Source: Lingula anatina (taxonomy: Eukaryota; Brachiopoda; Lingulata; Lingulida; Lingulidae). Taken from it: 29,866 bases of DNA. The stretch is taken from assembly GCF_001039355.2 (NCBI RefSeq), contig NW_019775460.1, forward strand, positions 40,511 through 70,376. The letters run 5' to 3'. A model generated the notes under the pieces. That model made no database searches. It saw only the letters and a program-made list of their open reading frames with translations, and was not told where the DNA came from. The stretch's first letter is position 1; each line of letters opens with the position of its first letter. The position numbers and the translations under genes are program-made. Below, piece after piece: positions 1 to 11,913 of this stretch.

Positions 1-2532
1 TGGAGTCAGTAAATTCAACTAACAGATAAAGGTAGTTCATGGCAGGTTGGTGAGGTAAGCTGGCGCTTTGTTCCCTGTTGGTCCTGCAAGCATTATTCAA
101 CACGAACCGTTTCTTATGCCGAATTAAGAATTGATCCTCGATCCTGTAGCGACGTTTATAAATAGGCAATTAAAACAGATATCTACGTGCGGTAATTACA
201 TATCAATATCTAATTTAACTCCAAGGAAGTGAATGATAGAATTAACTTTGCACGAGAAATTCTTTGAACTCAATGCATAAAACCAAAGCTAATGCTCTGT
301 AATTTTGGCTCTAAGCGTTGCAGTGATGGAAAGAGTGTATTAAAACGGAACAAGCGTACTTCGGAACGTCTCTGAAGCGACGCTTATCTCCATTTAAACT
401 GATCAGGAACGAAATAAACAGCAGAAATCACTGCGTAGTCTATTGTACGCTAATTAATTGGTTCTAGTGGCGCAGGCTACAATGCACACTACACACTGGG
501 TTAGCCAGGTGTTGGCGATCTTTTTCAAAGCTACGACTGAAACCATCATGTTGCAGATGAACTATTCCAGCAATTTTTTTTTTTTTTTGTCTTTTATTGA
601 CAAAGTAATATCAATGAATGTAGCAGCCTTCTTTCAAAATAATATGCCACTTTATGCTGTATTTTCAACATTTTATGAATACATTTACATGAAAGTATTT
701 TCATATATTTTATTAACTTTTCATGGAGCATTACATGTGCATTATATATCACAGGGTGCTTTAACTTTATAAAGACATCATCTTATGGTATGGGCACTAT
801 AATTAACTAGTAATAGCGTGCCTTGGTAATTTGTGTGATCCAAACTGCCGTTTAGACAGAATAATAATTTTAAAATCACGCATTCTCTGCAGAAAGCACA
901 CCAGATTGACACGCAATGCAGACATTAGTCACGTCTTTCTGCCACACTTCCAATAAATACGTATTACTGTTATCTGCAGCTGCGTCAAAATCGATGAAAC
1001 TTGAATTGCCGAAAGAAAGACGCCAGCACTTTAAATGAGGTTTGGTTACTTGTGTTACATATAATTGGTCAGCACTGCGGGGTACAGGCTATAGAGGTAA
1101 GGGTGAACTGACGTGTATCTTGGGGGAGATATCGAACTTCTTGTGTCACGGTAGTCAGTACGTCTCAGTGATCTCCGAGCGATAGAACTGTCAATTAACG
1201 GAGAAGACATCAAATGTAAACGTGCAACAGACGTTATCATCGTGAGTCCGGTCACTAATGCCTGACGACGTTATAAATTTTTGTTTTTTAGTAGCCAGAA
1301 AGATGTGTTCCTTTTGGCATTGCCTCTGCTCTTACATATGATTTGACCATAAGAGGGATAGCATCATAGTCAAGCTGACTGCTCTAAACGTAACCCACTA
1401 ATTGTCGCACATGTAGATTTATCATTAGTACAATATCGACATAGAACTGTGACATCGGTTAATACAAGGCGATGGCTCGTGCTGGTGGGCAACGGTTTTG
1501 ACAACACATATTACCAAGTGCCAAGGCTTACCTTGAGGTTATGTAATAGAAGTTGAAACTGGGTACTCTTGTAGCAACGTGCATAATTGCTAAAGGCGTT
1601 ACACCACTTTTGCTAGGGGAGTATATATGAAGGCATTGATATTACCTGTTTGATTGAAGACAGTGTATAAATACGGCAGTTAGTAAGGCCCATTTGGTGA
1701 GATTTCTCAGATAATTGTTTGGTTTGTTGTTATTAAGGTAGTAACAATTTGAAAAACAATTTGAAATCCCGTAACTTGCTCAGGCGATCAAATCGTCCAA
1801 ATCTCCAAATGGAGGAATGGGAAAGTTGGCAGTAATTGAGCCACCAAGACGGCAGTCTTGGAGGTGAAACCGTACAGTTTGTCTATTGATTTTCTCGTGG
1901 CAATTTCGTTAGATGTATTACTCGGAGATAAAGTGAAGGAGAATTGAGTTAAATGTATTCATTTATGTAAAGTGCCAGACATGACAGCGTGGTTCTGTTG
2001 AACACTTAATTTGTATGCACTCCTTTAGTGAGCCCAGGTGGTCCTCAAACCCCTCATTCATCCTCTGCCAGATTACTGTCATCTTTACAATCGATATCCA
2101 GAATATTGATTCTCAGAAAATAGTAGACAAAAGTCACATATTGCTGAGCATTTACAAACAAGTAGAACGAACAATAAGTGTATTCAAAGTAACAAGTCTC
2201 AATAAAATTGTGACTATGATTATGACTTTTGATAACCATAGAACCACCAAAAAGGTAGAACAAAGTGGCATCATCTTAACTCTTCTCGTGCAAAGCTGAT
2301 CGCCATATTTACCGGGCTACAGTATTAATCGATGACTTTGAAAACACGATAGACTCGTTACAAGAAACGGAACAATATGAAATAAGATAAGATAAAGGCT
2401 TCGATCAAAATAGCACAGATGGAAGTTAATGAAACGTTTATGTTTCCACTTGGGGGTATTTACATAACTTATTTAAAAAAAAGAAATATACGGCCAAACC
2501 AACTCGGCACTAGTCTAAACACCGCATGTCTG
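1..2532. other. No recognisable gene or repeat
   Basis: I see only AT-rich unique-looking sequence, with a poly-T run near 573-587. The frames longer than 60 codons here lack a good ATG context or splice signals and match no family I know. No tRNA B-box, no long inverted repeat and no coding exon stood out. It is best read as intergenic or intronic DNA. Confidence 0.6.
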
Positions 2533-2534
2533 TA

Positions 2535-3088
2535 ATGCCCCTATTTCACACAGACCACGCATCCCACGAATCGCCAGGAATTGACAAATTTCAGGATTCG
2601 TGAGATTTTGCAAATTTTCTGGCCTAATTCGACACGCTTTACGATTCAGTTACGATACAGGTGCGATTGTGTTACGAATATTCGTGGTATTCGGCTGGAA
2701 TCGCACAAATATTGTCAAGAATTCACTACCATTTTTTTTAATCGGAAGAGCAGCTCAAAATTTTTACCACGAATTCCCGAGAAGAATTGCAAGAACTGAC
2801 TACGATTATTCACGAATCCGTTAAGAACTTCACGAACTGATTACGATTCAACCACGAATCCTGAAATTGTCAGTTCTTGGCGATTCGTTGGATTCGTGGT
2901 CTGTGTGAAACAGGGGCATCAAAGTTTTTGTCATGAATTCCTGTTGGTCAAGAATTGCATGAACTGACTACGAATATATGTGAATCTGTTAAGAACCTCA
3001 CGAACTGATTACGATTCAACCACGAATCCTGAAATTTGTCAATTACTGGCGATTCGTGGGATTCGTGGTCTGTGTAAAATAGGGGTAT
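2535..3088. mobile_element. MITE / foldback element with about 70-bp terminal inverted repeats
   Basis: The left end (ATGCCCCTATTTCACACAGA, continuing to about 2605) is repeated in inverted orientation at the right end (about 3018-3088). There are only a few mismatches over roughly 70 bases. The ends are flanked by TA on both sides (2533-2534 and 3089-3090), as expected of a Tc1/mariner-type TA target duplication, although the surrounding gtaat/attac palindrome leaves the exact boundary open. The interior is made of many variants of ACGAATC and its reverse complement. There is no transposase frame, so this is a non-autonomous element. Confidence 0.75.
2755..3086. repeat. Tandem duplication of the MITE right half (2 x about 166 bp)
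   Basis: The right half of the MITE is present twice head to tail, about 2755-2918 and 2919-3086. Both copies end with the terminal inverted repeat, so the element carries one left end and two right ends. The copies differ at scattered positions, so the duplication is not recent. Confidence 0.75.
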
Positions 3089-3090
3089 TA

Positions 3091-3531
3091 CCTGTCACTT
3101 TACAAACAGCTGATTGGTGACGATTACTCTAGTTGGAAACCCCGATTTCCATCCCTCCTCGATCACGGCTATAGGAGACCATAAGCGTCGTTGCACGTTG
3201 GGAGTGTGTAATGTGTACACCAAAGACTACATAGACTGCATGGACAGCTCGCCAAACATCTCATCCAAGATTCGTTTATTATGCAAGCCCCAGCGTTTTC
3301 TACTGTTGTCCATGTGACTGCATATGCAACATTGTTAAGCAAATATCAGGGACTTCTGTTAACTGCTGGTTGACCCAAAGCCGAAACCATAGGCAGTGCA
3401 CAGCTAATTGATTATTTATTTCAAAGAGTATTCATTTAACGAAAGGGATTATTCCCCTGCCTTTCGTAAATGTTTTGACTATGCAGTTTACGGCACAGTG
3501 GTGACTAGCAGACAGCGATAGACTGGTCTTT
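3091..3531. other. Spacer between two MITEs, nothing recognised
   Basis: Unique-looking sequence. A plus-strand frame of about 67 codons (3114-3317) begins at a non-ATG codon and has no splice or family support, so I do not call it a gene. Confidence 0.5.
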
Positions 3532-3724
3532 GGTCGCATTCAGAACTAATACATCCGCGGACTCACAGAGCAGCGGACCAAATATGGCCGACCCACTTGA
3601 AAGCATAATCTTCTAATATCTACTGAATAGATACTGGATGACGCGGCAAGCTTTCAAGTGGGTCGGCCATATTTGATCCGCTGATCTGTAAGTCCGTGGA
3701 TCAACTTTTTGTTTGAATGCGGCC
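3532..3724. mobile_element. 193-bp MITE with about 70-bp inverted repeats (family A)
   Basis: The left arm GGTCGCATTC... (3532 to about 3605) reappears in inverted orientation as ...GAATGCGGCC (about 3650-3724). The innermost part, AATATGGCCGACCCACTTGA and its reverse complement, is perfectly conserved. Both ends are flanked by TTT, a possible short target duplication. There is no coding capacity. A second, one-armed relative lies at 5815-5902. Confidence 0.8.
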
Positions 3725-4141
3725 TTTGTTAGATAATGTGTATTGTATGCTAATCGCATCGGATTTTACCTCAGGGGAATATTGAACATTAGGCAGACAA
3801 GTTTACAAATAATATTGAAAACAACATGGTGTAGGGCCATTTTTGGTTGCCGAGTCCCTCTCGAATCTCATAAAGTATACATGCACAGCTGATTTATTAT
3901 TTTTATAGCTTCATCTACAAGCTGATGACAGAACAGAATGCTATCATTCTGGTGTGCTGTTGTTGATAGGTTTCTTATAAATCAGGCTTTTAGCGTTAAA
4001 TTTCAATAGATTTTAAGGAAACTCCCATGATACGGTCGTGAAATCACCATTTATACGTATCAAAGCTAGGAGTATCTGCACCTACGATTGTTTGTTTGCA
4101 CTGATATTGGTCATTGTCTTAAAATTGTTTTCTCTCCACAG
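3725..4141. other. Intergenic or intronic stretch ending in a splice-acceptor-like tract
   Basis: No repeats or frames are supported. It ends in a strong pyrimidine tract, TTGTTTTCTCTCCACAG (4125-4141), which is a textbook acceptor and is the reason the following frame is listed. Confidence 0.35.
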
Positions 4142-4330
4142 ACGCTCTGCTATGGAGTATCAGGATATACGCCAGGAAATGAACGGTTGATTTATGGCTC
4201 CGGGAGAAAATTGCCAGTACACACATACATGTATAGCTATATGGTCAGAAAAAATATGCCAGTACCTATGGCTTTGGTCAGAAGAACTACAAGTACACAT
4301 GGTTCTGTTCAGAAAATTGTTAAAGCGTAG
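4142..4330 (+). CDS. Possible terminal coding exon, unrecognised
   Basis: After the acceptor-like CTCTCCACAG the frame stays open in phase 0 for about 62 codons, to TAG at 4328-4330. The two other frames close quickly. The translation starts TLCYGVSGYTPGNERLIYGS. Further on it holds an imperfect tandem repeat in which AGAAAA...CAGTAC recurs at about 4205, 4249 and 4280, giving a basic, Met-rich C-terminus. I see no family signature and no nearby AATAAA. The internal repeat suggests that the open frame may be fortuitous. A real last exon of an upstream plus-strand gene is possible but unproven. Confidence 0.15.
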   Translation, partial: TLCYGVSGYTPGNERLIYGSGRKLPVHTYMYSYMVRKNMPVPMALVRRTTSTHGSVQKIVKA

Positions 4331-5227
4331 TAACAATAACGCACTTGAATACAGTCTCCGTTATCTAGAAAAAATATCAAGCGGCTTTACCGAAATCAAC
4401 GGCACCAATGGGTGATCTAAGGCAGTGATAGAAACAAGACATAGGATATTGTCACGGTATCCCAGACTTCACGTAACAATGCGCATCTTCTGCAATATCA
4501 GGATTTAATCAATCGCGGAATTTTCCGGAAAAGTAAAACTTCTCAAAGTTCTATTTATTGTACTCCTCAGGGACAGGATACAATATCAGCCTTCTCAATG
4601 GAGATGATATAGAGTGCATGTTTTACGCGATGGCTGTAGAAGTGGGCCGTAGCTTTACTTCACATATTCTGCTGAGTTTTACAGAATAGGTTTAGCAGCC
4701 ATTGATTGATTCACTACGAGAGTGATAATATCTCTACGCATCAATGAAAGCCCTGTTCTCGGGATTAATCAGACTGCGTGAAGTGGGCAGGTGGCGGGGC
4801 GTGATTAGTGCGTTGCTAGCGTACCGGTCAATTTACAGTTTGCGTGCTAACCCTTCACTACTTCACCTAAGACAGACGTGCTTGCAGTAGAGGTGTGGGG
4901 CTAGTCTGATGGTCTGAGTTAACGTTGAAGTTACGGAGACCACGTGCTAGGCTTCTCTACAGGTGGGAATTTTCAGCACGCGGGGGATCGATCGTTGGCA
5001 GTCAAAAACTATCTGCGAGCCACAAGCGCCGATCTGTGATGAAGAGGACTGCGCAGTAAAGTGGATCTATCGTTCATGAGTTACTACACTAGATGATGGA
5101 GTTCTAAGAGAAAATCCGCACGGCAATAATTTTGCTCAGAAGTTCAAGTGTTTGGTTCATATACAGCAGCATTCCCAGAAAGTCTGGACGCACTGGGCTT
5201 TGTTTTTTAAATTACCACCTTACTCAC
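4331..5227. other. Somewhat GC-richer upstream region of the 5.4-kb exon
   Basis: No open frame is supported. The stretch from about 4780 carries GGCGGGGCGTG (KLF/Sp-like), CACGTG (about 4942) and CAGGTG E-boxes. This fits a cis-regulatory region in front of the candidate first exon at 5381. Such short motifs occur often by chance. Confidence 0.3.
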
Positions 5228-5235
5228 TTATAAGG
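5228..5235 (+). promoter_or_regulatory. TATA-like box (TTATAAGG)
   Basis: TTATAAGG lies about 150 bases upstream of the ATG at 5381, leaving room for a 5' leader of about 120 bases starting near 5260. It is the only TATA-like box close to that ATG. Placement is by consensus only. Confidence 0.3.
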
Positions 5236-5380
5236 GAATGCATTTAAACTTTTGGTGAGCAAGATTTCTCTCCACCCCACTTCCCAGACGGCGGGAGAAC
5301 ACTGCACACACTGAAGAAATAGACATAGAACGAAAAGATTGGTTTAGATACACGCGGCCAGAAAGCTGTGAACTACCACG

Positions 5381-5521
5381 ATGTTACTGTTTACTGTAAC
5401 GGTTTTACTCTTCACCGTCCCGAGGGAGTCCGTGGGTGACGCTCATGCCCCGTGTTACAAGTGTGATCTGGTAAAGATGGAACAACGACACGAGGCGAAA
5501 CTCCGGTCAAGCAGGTCAAAG
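5381..5521 (+). CDS. Candidate first coding exon of a secreted protein
   Basis: The frame opens at ATG 5381 with A at -3. It encodes a hydrophobic leader, MLLFTVTVLLFTV, followed by a polar region ending GDAHA, which is compatible with signal-peptidase cleavage after an A-x-A motif near residue 23. The next residues, PCYKCDLVKMEQRHEAKL, contain a CxxC pair and a charged segment. At 5521 the frame meets AAG|GTAGGT, a good splice donor in phase 0. Reading through gives a stop about 14 codons later. A signal peptide followed by CxxC and a basic helix-like stretch is vaguely like the start of activin/myostatin-type TGF-beta prodomains, but the key IL-x-KL motif is absent, so I do not name the family. 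No later exon was found. Two MITE remnants sit in the presumed first intron. Confidence 0.45.
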
Positions 5522-5596
5522 GTAGGTGCATTGTTTGGAACATTCTGTGTACAGTGAAAGTAAGACCCTATTCCCAGATATTAGATAGATCCAACT

Positions 5597-5756
5597 AGAT
5601 CGACCTAACACCCTGGGGGTTCACACTAAATAGCTGTCAGCCGAGCGGGCACGAAAGTTAATTACCCCCTTACAGCTTGTAGTAGGCGGGACGGACATTT
5701 AAGCCGGATTATCTGACAGTAATCTAGTGAGACTCCCCACGGGGATAGATCGATCT
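5597..5756. mobile_element. Short MITE with about 44-bp inverted repeats (family B relative)
   Basis: The arm AGATCGACCTA...CTGTCAG (5597-5640) is matched in inverted orientation by CTGACAG...TAGATCGATCT (5713-5756). The core GTTAATTACCCCCT resembles the centre of the larger element at 15415-15692. It lies only about 75 bases after the candidate exon, inside its presumed intron. It has no coding capacity. Confidence 0.65.
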
Positions 5757-5814
5757 AAAATCTATGAGAATGCGCCCTAAGGGTGCTAGAGGGTGCACTC
5801 AGAACAAGCCAATC

Positions 5815-5902
5815 CGCGAACTTACAGATCTGCAGATCAAATATGGCCGACCCACTTGAAAACTTGCCGCATAATCCCCTAATAGACACTGAATAGATTC
5901 CC
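5815..5902. mobile_element. One-armed remnant of MITE family A
   Basis: The stretch containing AATATGGCCGACCCACTTGA and the following ATAATCCCCTAATAGACACT matches one arm and the centre of the element at 3532-3724. The opposite arm is missing, so this is a truncated copy. Confidence 0.75.
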
Positions 5903-6190
5903 AGCGGAGATAACGCAGACTAACAGAACGGACCAAGTATATACTAGGTGACCCCAGGAGACTCCCTGTCGTGACCCCACCAAGTATATAATGCACGGGG
6001 AGACAGGAGACATCTATATTCATCTACACAACATGTCAGTCCACTCCCAGCTGATATCACTCAGAATACCTTTCCATTAATCCGACAAATACAAAAATAT
6101 GCGTCAGTTTGCGGTCCTCAAAGTCGAAACGTGCATTTAGATAATTTACAACAATACATAGCTTGGTTTTCATTCAAGGTGTTCACCACT

Positions 6191-6630
6191 AAAAAGCTAG
6201 GCCGTAGTATTCTCTGGCGTTATAGGGCCTGTGTTCTCTGACTCTACATCACTGGGGGTCGGCCACCAATAAAAAAACTAGGCCGTATACGTAGTATTCT
6301 CTGGCGTTATAGGGGCTGTGTTCTATCTCTTTACATCACTGGGGGTCGGCCATCAATAAAAAACTGGGCCGTACACGTACAGTTTGTAGTAATCAGTGGC
6401 GTTATAGGGGCTGTGTTCTATCACTCTACATCACTGGGGGTCGGCCACCAATAAAAAACTCTAGGCCGTATACGTAGTATTCTCTGGCGTTATAGGGGCT
6501 GTGTTCTATGACTCTACATCACTGGGGGTCGGCCACCAATAAAAAACTAGGCTGTATACGTAGTATTCTCTGGCGTTATAGGGGTTGTGTTCTAGCTATG
6601 ACTGTACATCACTGGGGGTTGGCCATCAAT
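6191..6630. repeat. Minisatellite, 5 copies of an about 80-95 bp unit
   Basis: Each unit runs AAAAACTAGGCCGTATACGT, TAGTATTCTCTGGCGTTATA, GGGGCTGTGTTCTAT, then a TCTACATCACTGGGGGTCGG block ending CCACCAAT. Units differ by small indels: the first lacks TATACG, the third carries an inserted CAGTTTGTAG-like block, and the last has a TAGC insertion. The array ends at CATCAAT near 6630. No frame is maintained, so it is non-coding. Confidence 0.9.
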
Positions 6631-7080
6631 CACTATTGCTGAGGTCGGCAGACACTCTCATGTCGTGTGTTCGTCACACTTCCTAAGGAGAAATCACAGC
6701 GAGGAGATCCAGGGAATAAACCGGGAAACGATGAGAGGGACATATGTCTATACGAAAGATTGCTAGGCGCATCTTGTTTCTTACTGGAAAGTTTGAAAAA
6801 CCCAAATAAATATGATTTTCTTCACTTGGTCCCATTAAACAATGTGACTGTCCTTAAACGATAACCCTGAATGACAATTATTTCGTAGTGGTATTTCGCC
6901 GTACTATGTCTGCTCGATTCGCATGCATTTCAATCTATGCCATTTCCCACACCTAGAACAGGTACAGTGTATGTCATTGATTCGTGTGAGGAACGCCAAC
7001 TTGGAGTAAGAATGATTGACGACCATGATCACCCTATGCGTAAACACCTGTTACCAATACACCTGTACTCACAAACCTAT
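6631..7080. other. Nothing firm recognised
   Basis: A 65-codon plus frame (6667-6864) begins at a non-ATG codon and has no splice support. The rest is unique-looking AT-rich DNA leading into a CA microsatellite. Confidence 0.5.
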
Positions 7081-7081
7081 A

Positions 7082-7106
<25 letters not shown>
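7081..7106. repeat. (AC)13 microsatellite
   Basis: Uninterrupted AC dinucleotides followed by TCTTTTTTAA. Simple sequence, likely polymorphic. Confidence 0.95.
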
Positions 7107-7113
<7 letters not shown>

Positions 7114-9090
7114 TAACGTAGCACCGGAAGAATAGGGAAATTTTTTTGAAAATTAAACGATTCATGGCTAAATAAAGATTAGAGTTACCCTCAGTTAGTT
7201 TCTTTAAGCGAGACAGATTTCACACTTATTAACCAAGGCATGCCCCTGCACACGCTCATCAGTGCACACATGTGGCCCGTGTAACTTAAGACGCACTGTG
7301 CACGTGTAGAACGTGTTTTTATATACACATGTCCGACCAAGGAAGGGTAAAAATTATTTTCTTCTCAGCGCTCTGGATTAAATAATACAAAGTTCAAATA
7401 CACAAATACATAGTAAGTACTGAGAGGACAGAGAATGCCTCCAACCACCCCCTCCCTGTATTATAAATAATGAACACCAAACGCGGGAAGTTTTGTGAAA
7501 AACGACATGTGCCCTCTGTTTATTCGTCTTAGTTATTGGAATATGACTACAAAGTTTAAATAGCGCCCCCAGTATATTTACCTTGACTGCCCAAAACACT
7601 AACGTTAAATAAAGGAATGAATGATGAAACATTGAGGGAAAATAATGCAAGAACTGAACTTCCTTTACATAAGTTTACAGAAAACAGTCATGGTCTAAAA
7701 CAAACAAACAAAAACATTTTTGTCAGTCCTATTTTCTCATATCGTTCTTAGACCGTGATAATACCGCAAGTGGAATATACGTTGTGTAGGCTCTCTAAGC
7801 CTCCTGAGTACCTGGGTCTCTGAAGTCGATTATCGAAAGTAGGCTGGAGAACATGTCTATGGTTTATCTTGTGCTCTATTCCCAACTCTTTATCATATCC
7901 CCACTAAATCATTTGTGTAGGTTCCTATAATTGGAAACTGGGGAGAAGTGAGCATACCACTGGGGTTAATTGCAACAAAAGCTTTAAACCTCATAGTTAT
8001 TGAGATGCACTTAGCCACTTGTAACTGAAAACGCAATAAAGTTCTCTTCTGCACAAATTGATAATTTGATGGATCCCATTTTGCGGATATTTTAAGCGCT
8101 TGTGTTTGTGATCGTGTGTGAGGGAAGCATGTTGTCTTGGTTAACGAAAGCCGTTTTGTACGAGAACTTTTCTCGGCTGCGCTTAGCTCCCTGGCAGCTT
8201 CAGACGACAGCAGGTCGGAGTGCCTGGGATAGCGGGCGTCTCTGTGGACAATGGCAACTGATTGTGAGAACAATGTTTCATTGGGTAAATTCATCTTTAT
8301 ATTGCATTATACACCCCCCTTCTCTCTCATAAATATTTTGGAGTAGCTTTAGTCGAAATTAATGCCAAGTTTGTTTAGCAACAGAGGAGAGATGTAGTAT
8401 TTACATGCGAGTTAAACACGTAATGGTTAAAAAAAATCCCCAAAGAATATTTAGGAAAATTGATTTCTCTGACAACCGTACGTCTTATATAATTCTTGTC
8501 TTAAGGGTTGCGAGGTGTTCTGAGGAAGAAAGCCAGTAGAGTCTCCAGTGAATGGTGACCATGTGCAGGGAACGGAGGGTAATTACTCACGCCACGGCTC
8601 ATTACACAGTTTATTGTTTCCATTCAAGTCACCCTGAAGAACACAGCGTGAAAAGTGTTTTGTTTATAATCCAGCTTGTATTATACATATAGAGGCCGTG
8701 GGTCAGGGTCGTGTAAATCATGTTGAATTGAAGATGCTATTTGCCGTGGAACCAATATTACAATTCAGAACCCTAAACCCCTTAATACGAGCAGATCTTT
8801 ATTTTCACCACGGTTTTGGATAGGGTGTGACTTGGTGATTATTGGGAATTTTAAGTTCATAGGGTTTTGTTATTTACTGGTATAACGCACGTCGTTTGTC
8901 TTTAATTGCTTTCCACAAGACTGTGGAGTGCATTTATTACAACGTGTCTGTGTCAAGCGTAACAATTAACCTTCTCATAGCCCGGAAGATGCCCAAGAAC
9001 ATCCCCATTCACTCTTTTCTAATTGTAGAAGTTTCAGCAGTACTAAATTCCGTGACACAAGGCATCATGACCCCAAAGTTCCAGATTTAC
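7107..9090. other. Two kb without a supportable gene
   Basis: The longest non-repetitive frame of the window lies here on the minus strand (8294 down to 7893, 133 codons, ATG start, beginning MNLPNETLFSQSVAIVHRDA). It has no signal peptide, membrane segment, cysteine pattern or family motif. In about 60 kb of six-frame AT-rich sequence, one or a few frames of this length are expected by chance. I see no repeats or RNA genes in the rest. Confidence 0.45.
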
Positions 9091-9371
9091 CAGCTAGTTC
9101 CCCTATCAAATAAACGAGCAATTTGCTGCCGATAGATCTACATCTAAACCTGCATGGCGGCCCTGAGCGGACCAGAACACCTGGCAGCTAGTTTCCCCAT
9201 CAAATAAACGAGCAATTTGCTGCCGATAGATCTACATCTAAACCTGCATGGCGGCCCTGAGCGGACCAGAACACCTGGCAGCTAGTTCCCCCATCAAATA
9301 AACGAACAATTTGCTGCCGATAGATCCACATCTTACCTGCATGGCGGCCCTGAGCGGACCAGAACACCTGG
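9091..9371. repeat. Tandem repeat, 3 copies of a 94-bp unit
   Basis: Units start at 9091, 9185 and 9279 with CAGCTAGTTCCCC and end with GAGCGGACCAGAACACCTGG. The first two copies are nearly identical; the third has a few substitutions and lacks one base. Open frames crossing it on either strand are produced by the repeat. Confidence 0.92.
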
Positions 9372-11913
9372 TAATCAGTAGATGTGTGTTGTCGTGTTTT
9401 CTCTGCATGTTAAAGTTCAAGGCAGAGTGCAGAGAAGACACTTGTCTTACACGGTTAGAATGCCAAGATAGCCCAGGGCGTTGGTATAATAAACCTCCAA
9501 GTATGCTAAAAATATTTCAAATGAGGGGACATCAGATCCAATTAGAATATGCCGTGAAGGCATAAGAAGCTGATTCAAGCTGATTCAAAAACAACAATCA
9601 ATGAACATGTGCTGGTTTGAAGGGCATGCAAGCGTCACTTTTGGCGTCAACTTTCGCGTATCCGACAAGCAGAGTTCGTGAACTATTAAAGTTAATAAGC
9701 AGTATAGTCGTGCAGTAATCTGAAAATGGGTTGTAGTCTGCAGTGAACTGCCCCTAAGGGATCGTGCGCGTGTATTAAGAGATACCGAGTACATAAAACA
9801 TAATGGTAACCATTAACTTTTTCTAGTGGTTTTATAATGGGTACAGAGCCACTCAGAATGATTGCATTTTAAGTTTTTTTTATGCAGAAGAATATACTTA
9901 TGCATAGTTTTATAAAATACTGTTGGGATGGTTTGATGCCACCTGTAAACTTGAGTTGACAGTGTGCGCTTCCTAATAGATCTTGTAACTTATTGCTAAA
10001 TGTGAAACTAGCCGTATGAGATGTGGGTGGGAGGGGAAGTGGTGGCAAATTGAATATATATATATATATGTGTGTGTGTTTTCTATAGGGAGGTACATGT
10101 CTGTAGTACACAGAATATTCTGAGCATCAACACAGAGATCGAGGCGCCCAGAATAATCTAATTCTAATGTATTATGTCCAAAATCCTTGGTTTACTGAAT
10201 TATTTTTGACCTATAAAATAATTTTAGAAGACACCGTTATGAACGTTCCCGGAATGATTTCATCTCTAGCTTCCATTTTTCTGCAGTTAAAGTGAATTCA
10301 AGGCCCCGGTGCGGTTTACCCGTTCTATGCAATTGCACGTACTATTTGTTACGTGCGTGTCATGGGTAAAACGTGTTGTATTATATGACATCGTTCTACG
10401 TTTACACATGCTCTACAAGTATATGATGATGGCAGTGGATGGATAGGTGCAGTCCATTCTGGAATTGTTAGCTTGGAAAAAATGACGATGGCTTGAGCAA
10501 TTCAGGGGCGCTCTATTTACCTTTAATAAAACCCGCTTAGTCTTGGGTCAACTTTGATGAGGAGTGTATCGCGTAAATGTCAATGTTTTACGCAGAAGCG
10601 GTCAAAGGGATTAAGCGTTGTTATTTCTTGTGATGACTTGAAAAGGATATCCTGGCTCACCCACAAATTTATAATAAATAGTATCTGTTAGCTATAACTG
10701 TGATTAAGAAGGGAAGTTGATCCCTTCACCAGGTCCCAGCCTTTCCATTGATGGCGACATGATGATGTTAGAATCTTAGCAGGTTCTATATTATTGAGAT
10801 AGCCAAGCCCTGGGAACACCCTGGGTAGCATGGGTCTAGAGGCAGGCTCTTTCCAACGTTCTCAAAAGGCGCAATCTTTAGAATCAGCTCAGGGAGATTG
10901 GGGGGTCACCACTAGCGCCCGCGGTCGTGGGGTGCTAGCGTGGTATGTGGTACCATGGAATTAGCTTTGGTTTTTTATTTATTATACCCTGATTAAATTT
11001 TAGAAACAAAACACAATATCAGGGGCAAGGCAGCCGTAAGTGGCATTACGAGAGACTGATTTCATTGTGGAGTGTTTAGATTGCAGATTCAAGCCACAGC
11101 GGTTCCTTTTGAAAGTTTGTAAACTCCTTCGTACGTGTAATCACTTTCTATGCTGCGGTGACTATTTCTGGAGTTTGGTTGTGCTTCATTCCATATATCA
11201 ACTATTGGATGTTCGACATTTCAACAATTTTGACCATCCTTTCTAAGAAGCTTCTGGCGTAAAGATGTTAACTTTATTTGACACTGAGAATGTTTTTGGA
11301 GGCAATCTTATATCGACTCGCTTTCACGTAGCTATATAAAGCACATTGTAACTGTCAATGAATGGTGTAATTATACCAACCAAATAATCGTAACTTAAGA
11401 TCCCTTTGCTGTTCTTAACAGTAACAGCGGCAACCAGTTCGAGTATAGATTATACTAGTAGGCCCTTATGTTACTGGTATCACTATCAAGTGCACTACCA
11501 GTACTAGCATACCAAATCTTATTGTTAAAAATGCTTTAGAAGGTGGTACCTACATCCTTTAAATGTGCCTAGCACTTAAGGGCCTCAATTGATATTTGTT
11601 GTGCAAATTATGAGCTAACGTAATCTATTACAAAATATTTGTAAGGTCCCTTAACTAACAGTACATAAAATGCAATTTACTCATCTACATACGTAGTCAA
11701 CCAGAAATAAAAAAGAGCTAAAGAGAAAGAAAAGACATCCACCAGCTGAAATGACAAATCACTCGATAGAATTGAAAACTAAAACCTTGTTTCTCTGACG
11801 AGTTTTTACGAGAAAAACATGTGCTAATTGATTATGTCAACACTCTGTTTGAAAGCCTGTTTTTAAAGCCGTGCCTACCATGCCATAGCAATGGGGATGT
11901 TGAAACTACAATT
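9372..11913. other. Gene-free stretch with a short TA/TG microsatellite
   Basis: Apart from (AT)8(GT)5 at 10054-10079 and a hairpin around 10900-10947 (CCACTAGCGCCC against GGGTGCTAGCGTGG), I see unique AT-rich DNA. The frames present are short and unsupported. Confidence 0.5.
10054..10079. repeat. (AT)8(GT)5 microsatellite
   Basis: Compound dinucleotide run, with AT followed by GT. Confidence 0.9.

Noticed and set aside
7893-8294. 133-codon minus-strand frame with ATG, longest non-repetitive frame in the window
   Set aside because: No domain, signal peptide or cysteine pattern, and frames of this length are expected about once by chance in 60 kb of six-frame sequence.
11457-11512. Inverted repeat TACTGGTA/TACCAGTA considered as an RNA hairpin
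   Set aside because: An 8-base stem with a loop of about 16 bases is expected by chance in a 30-kb window.
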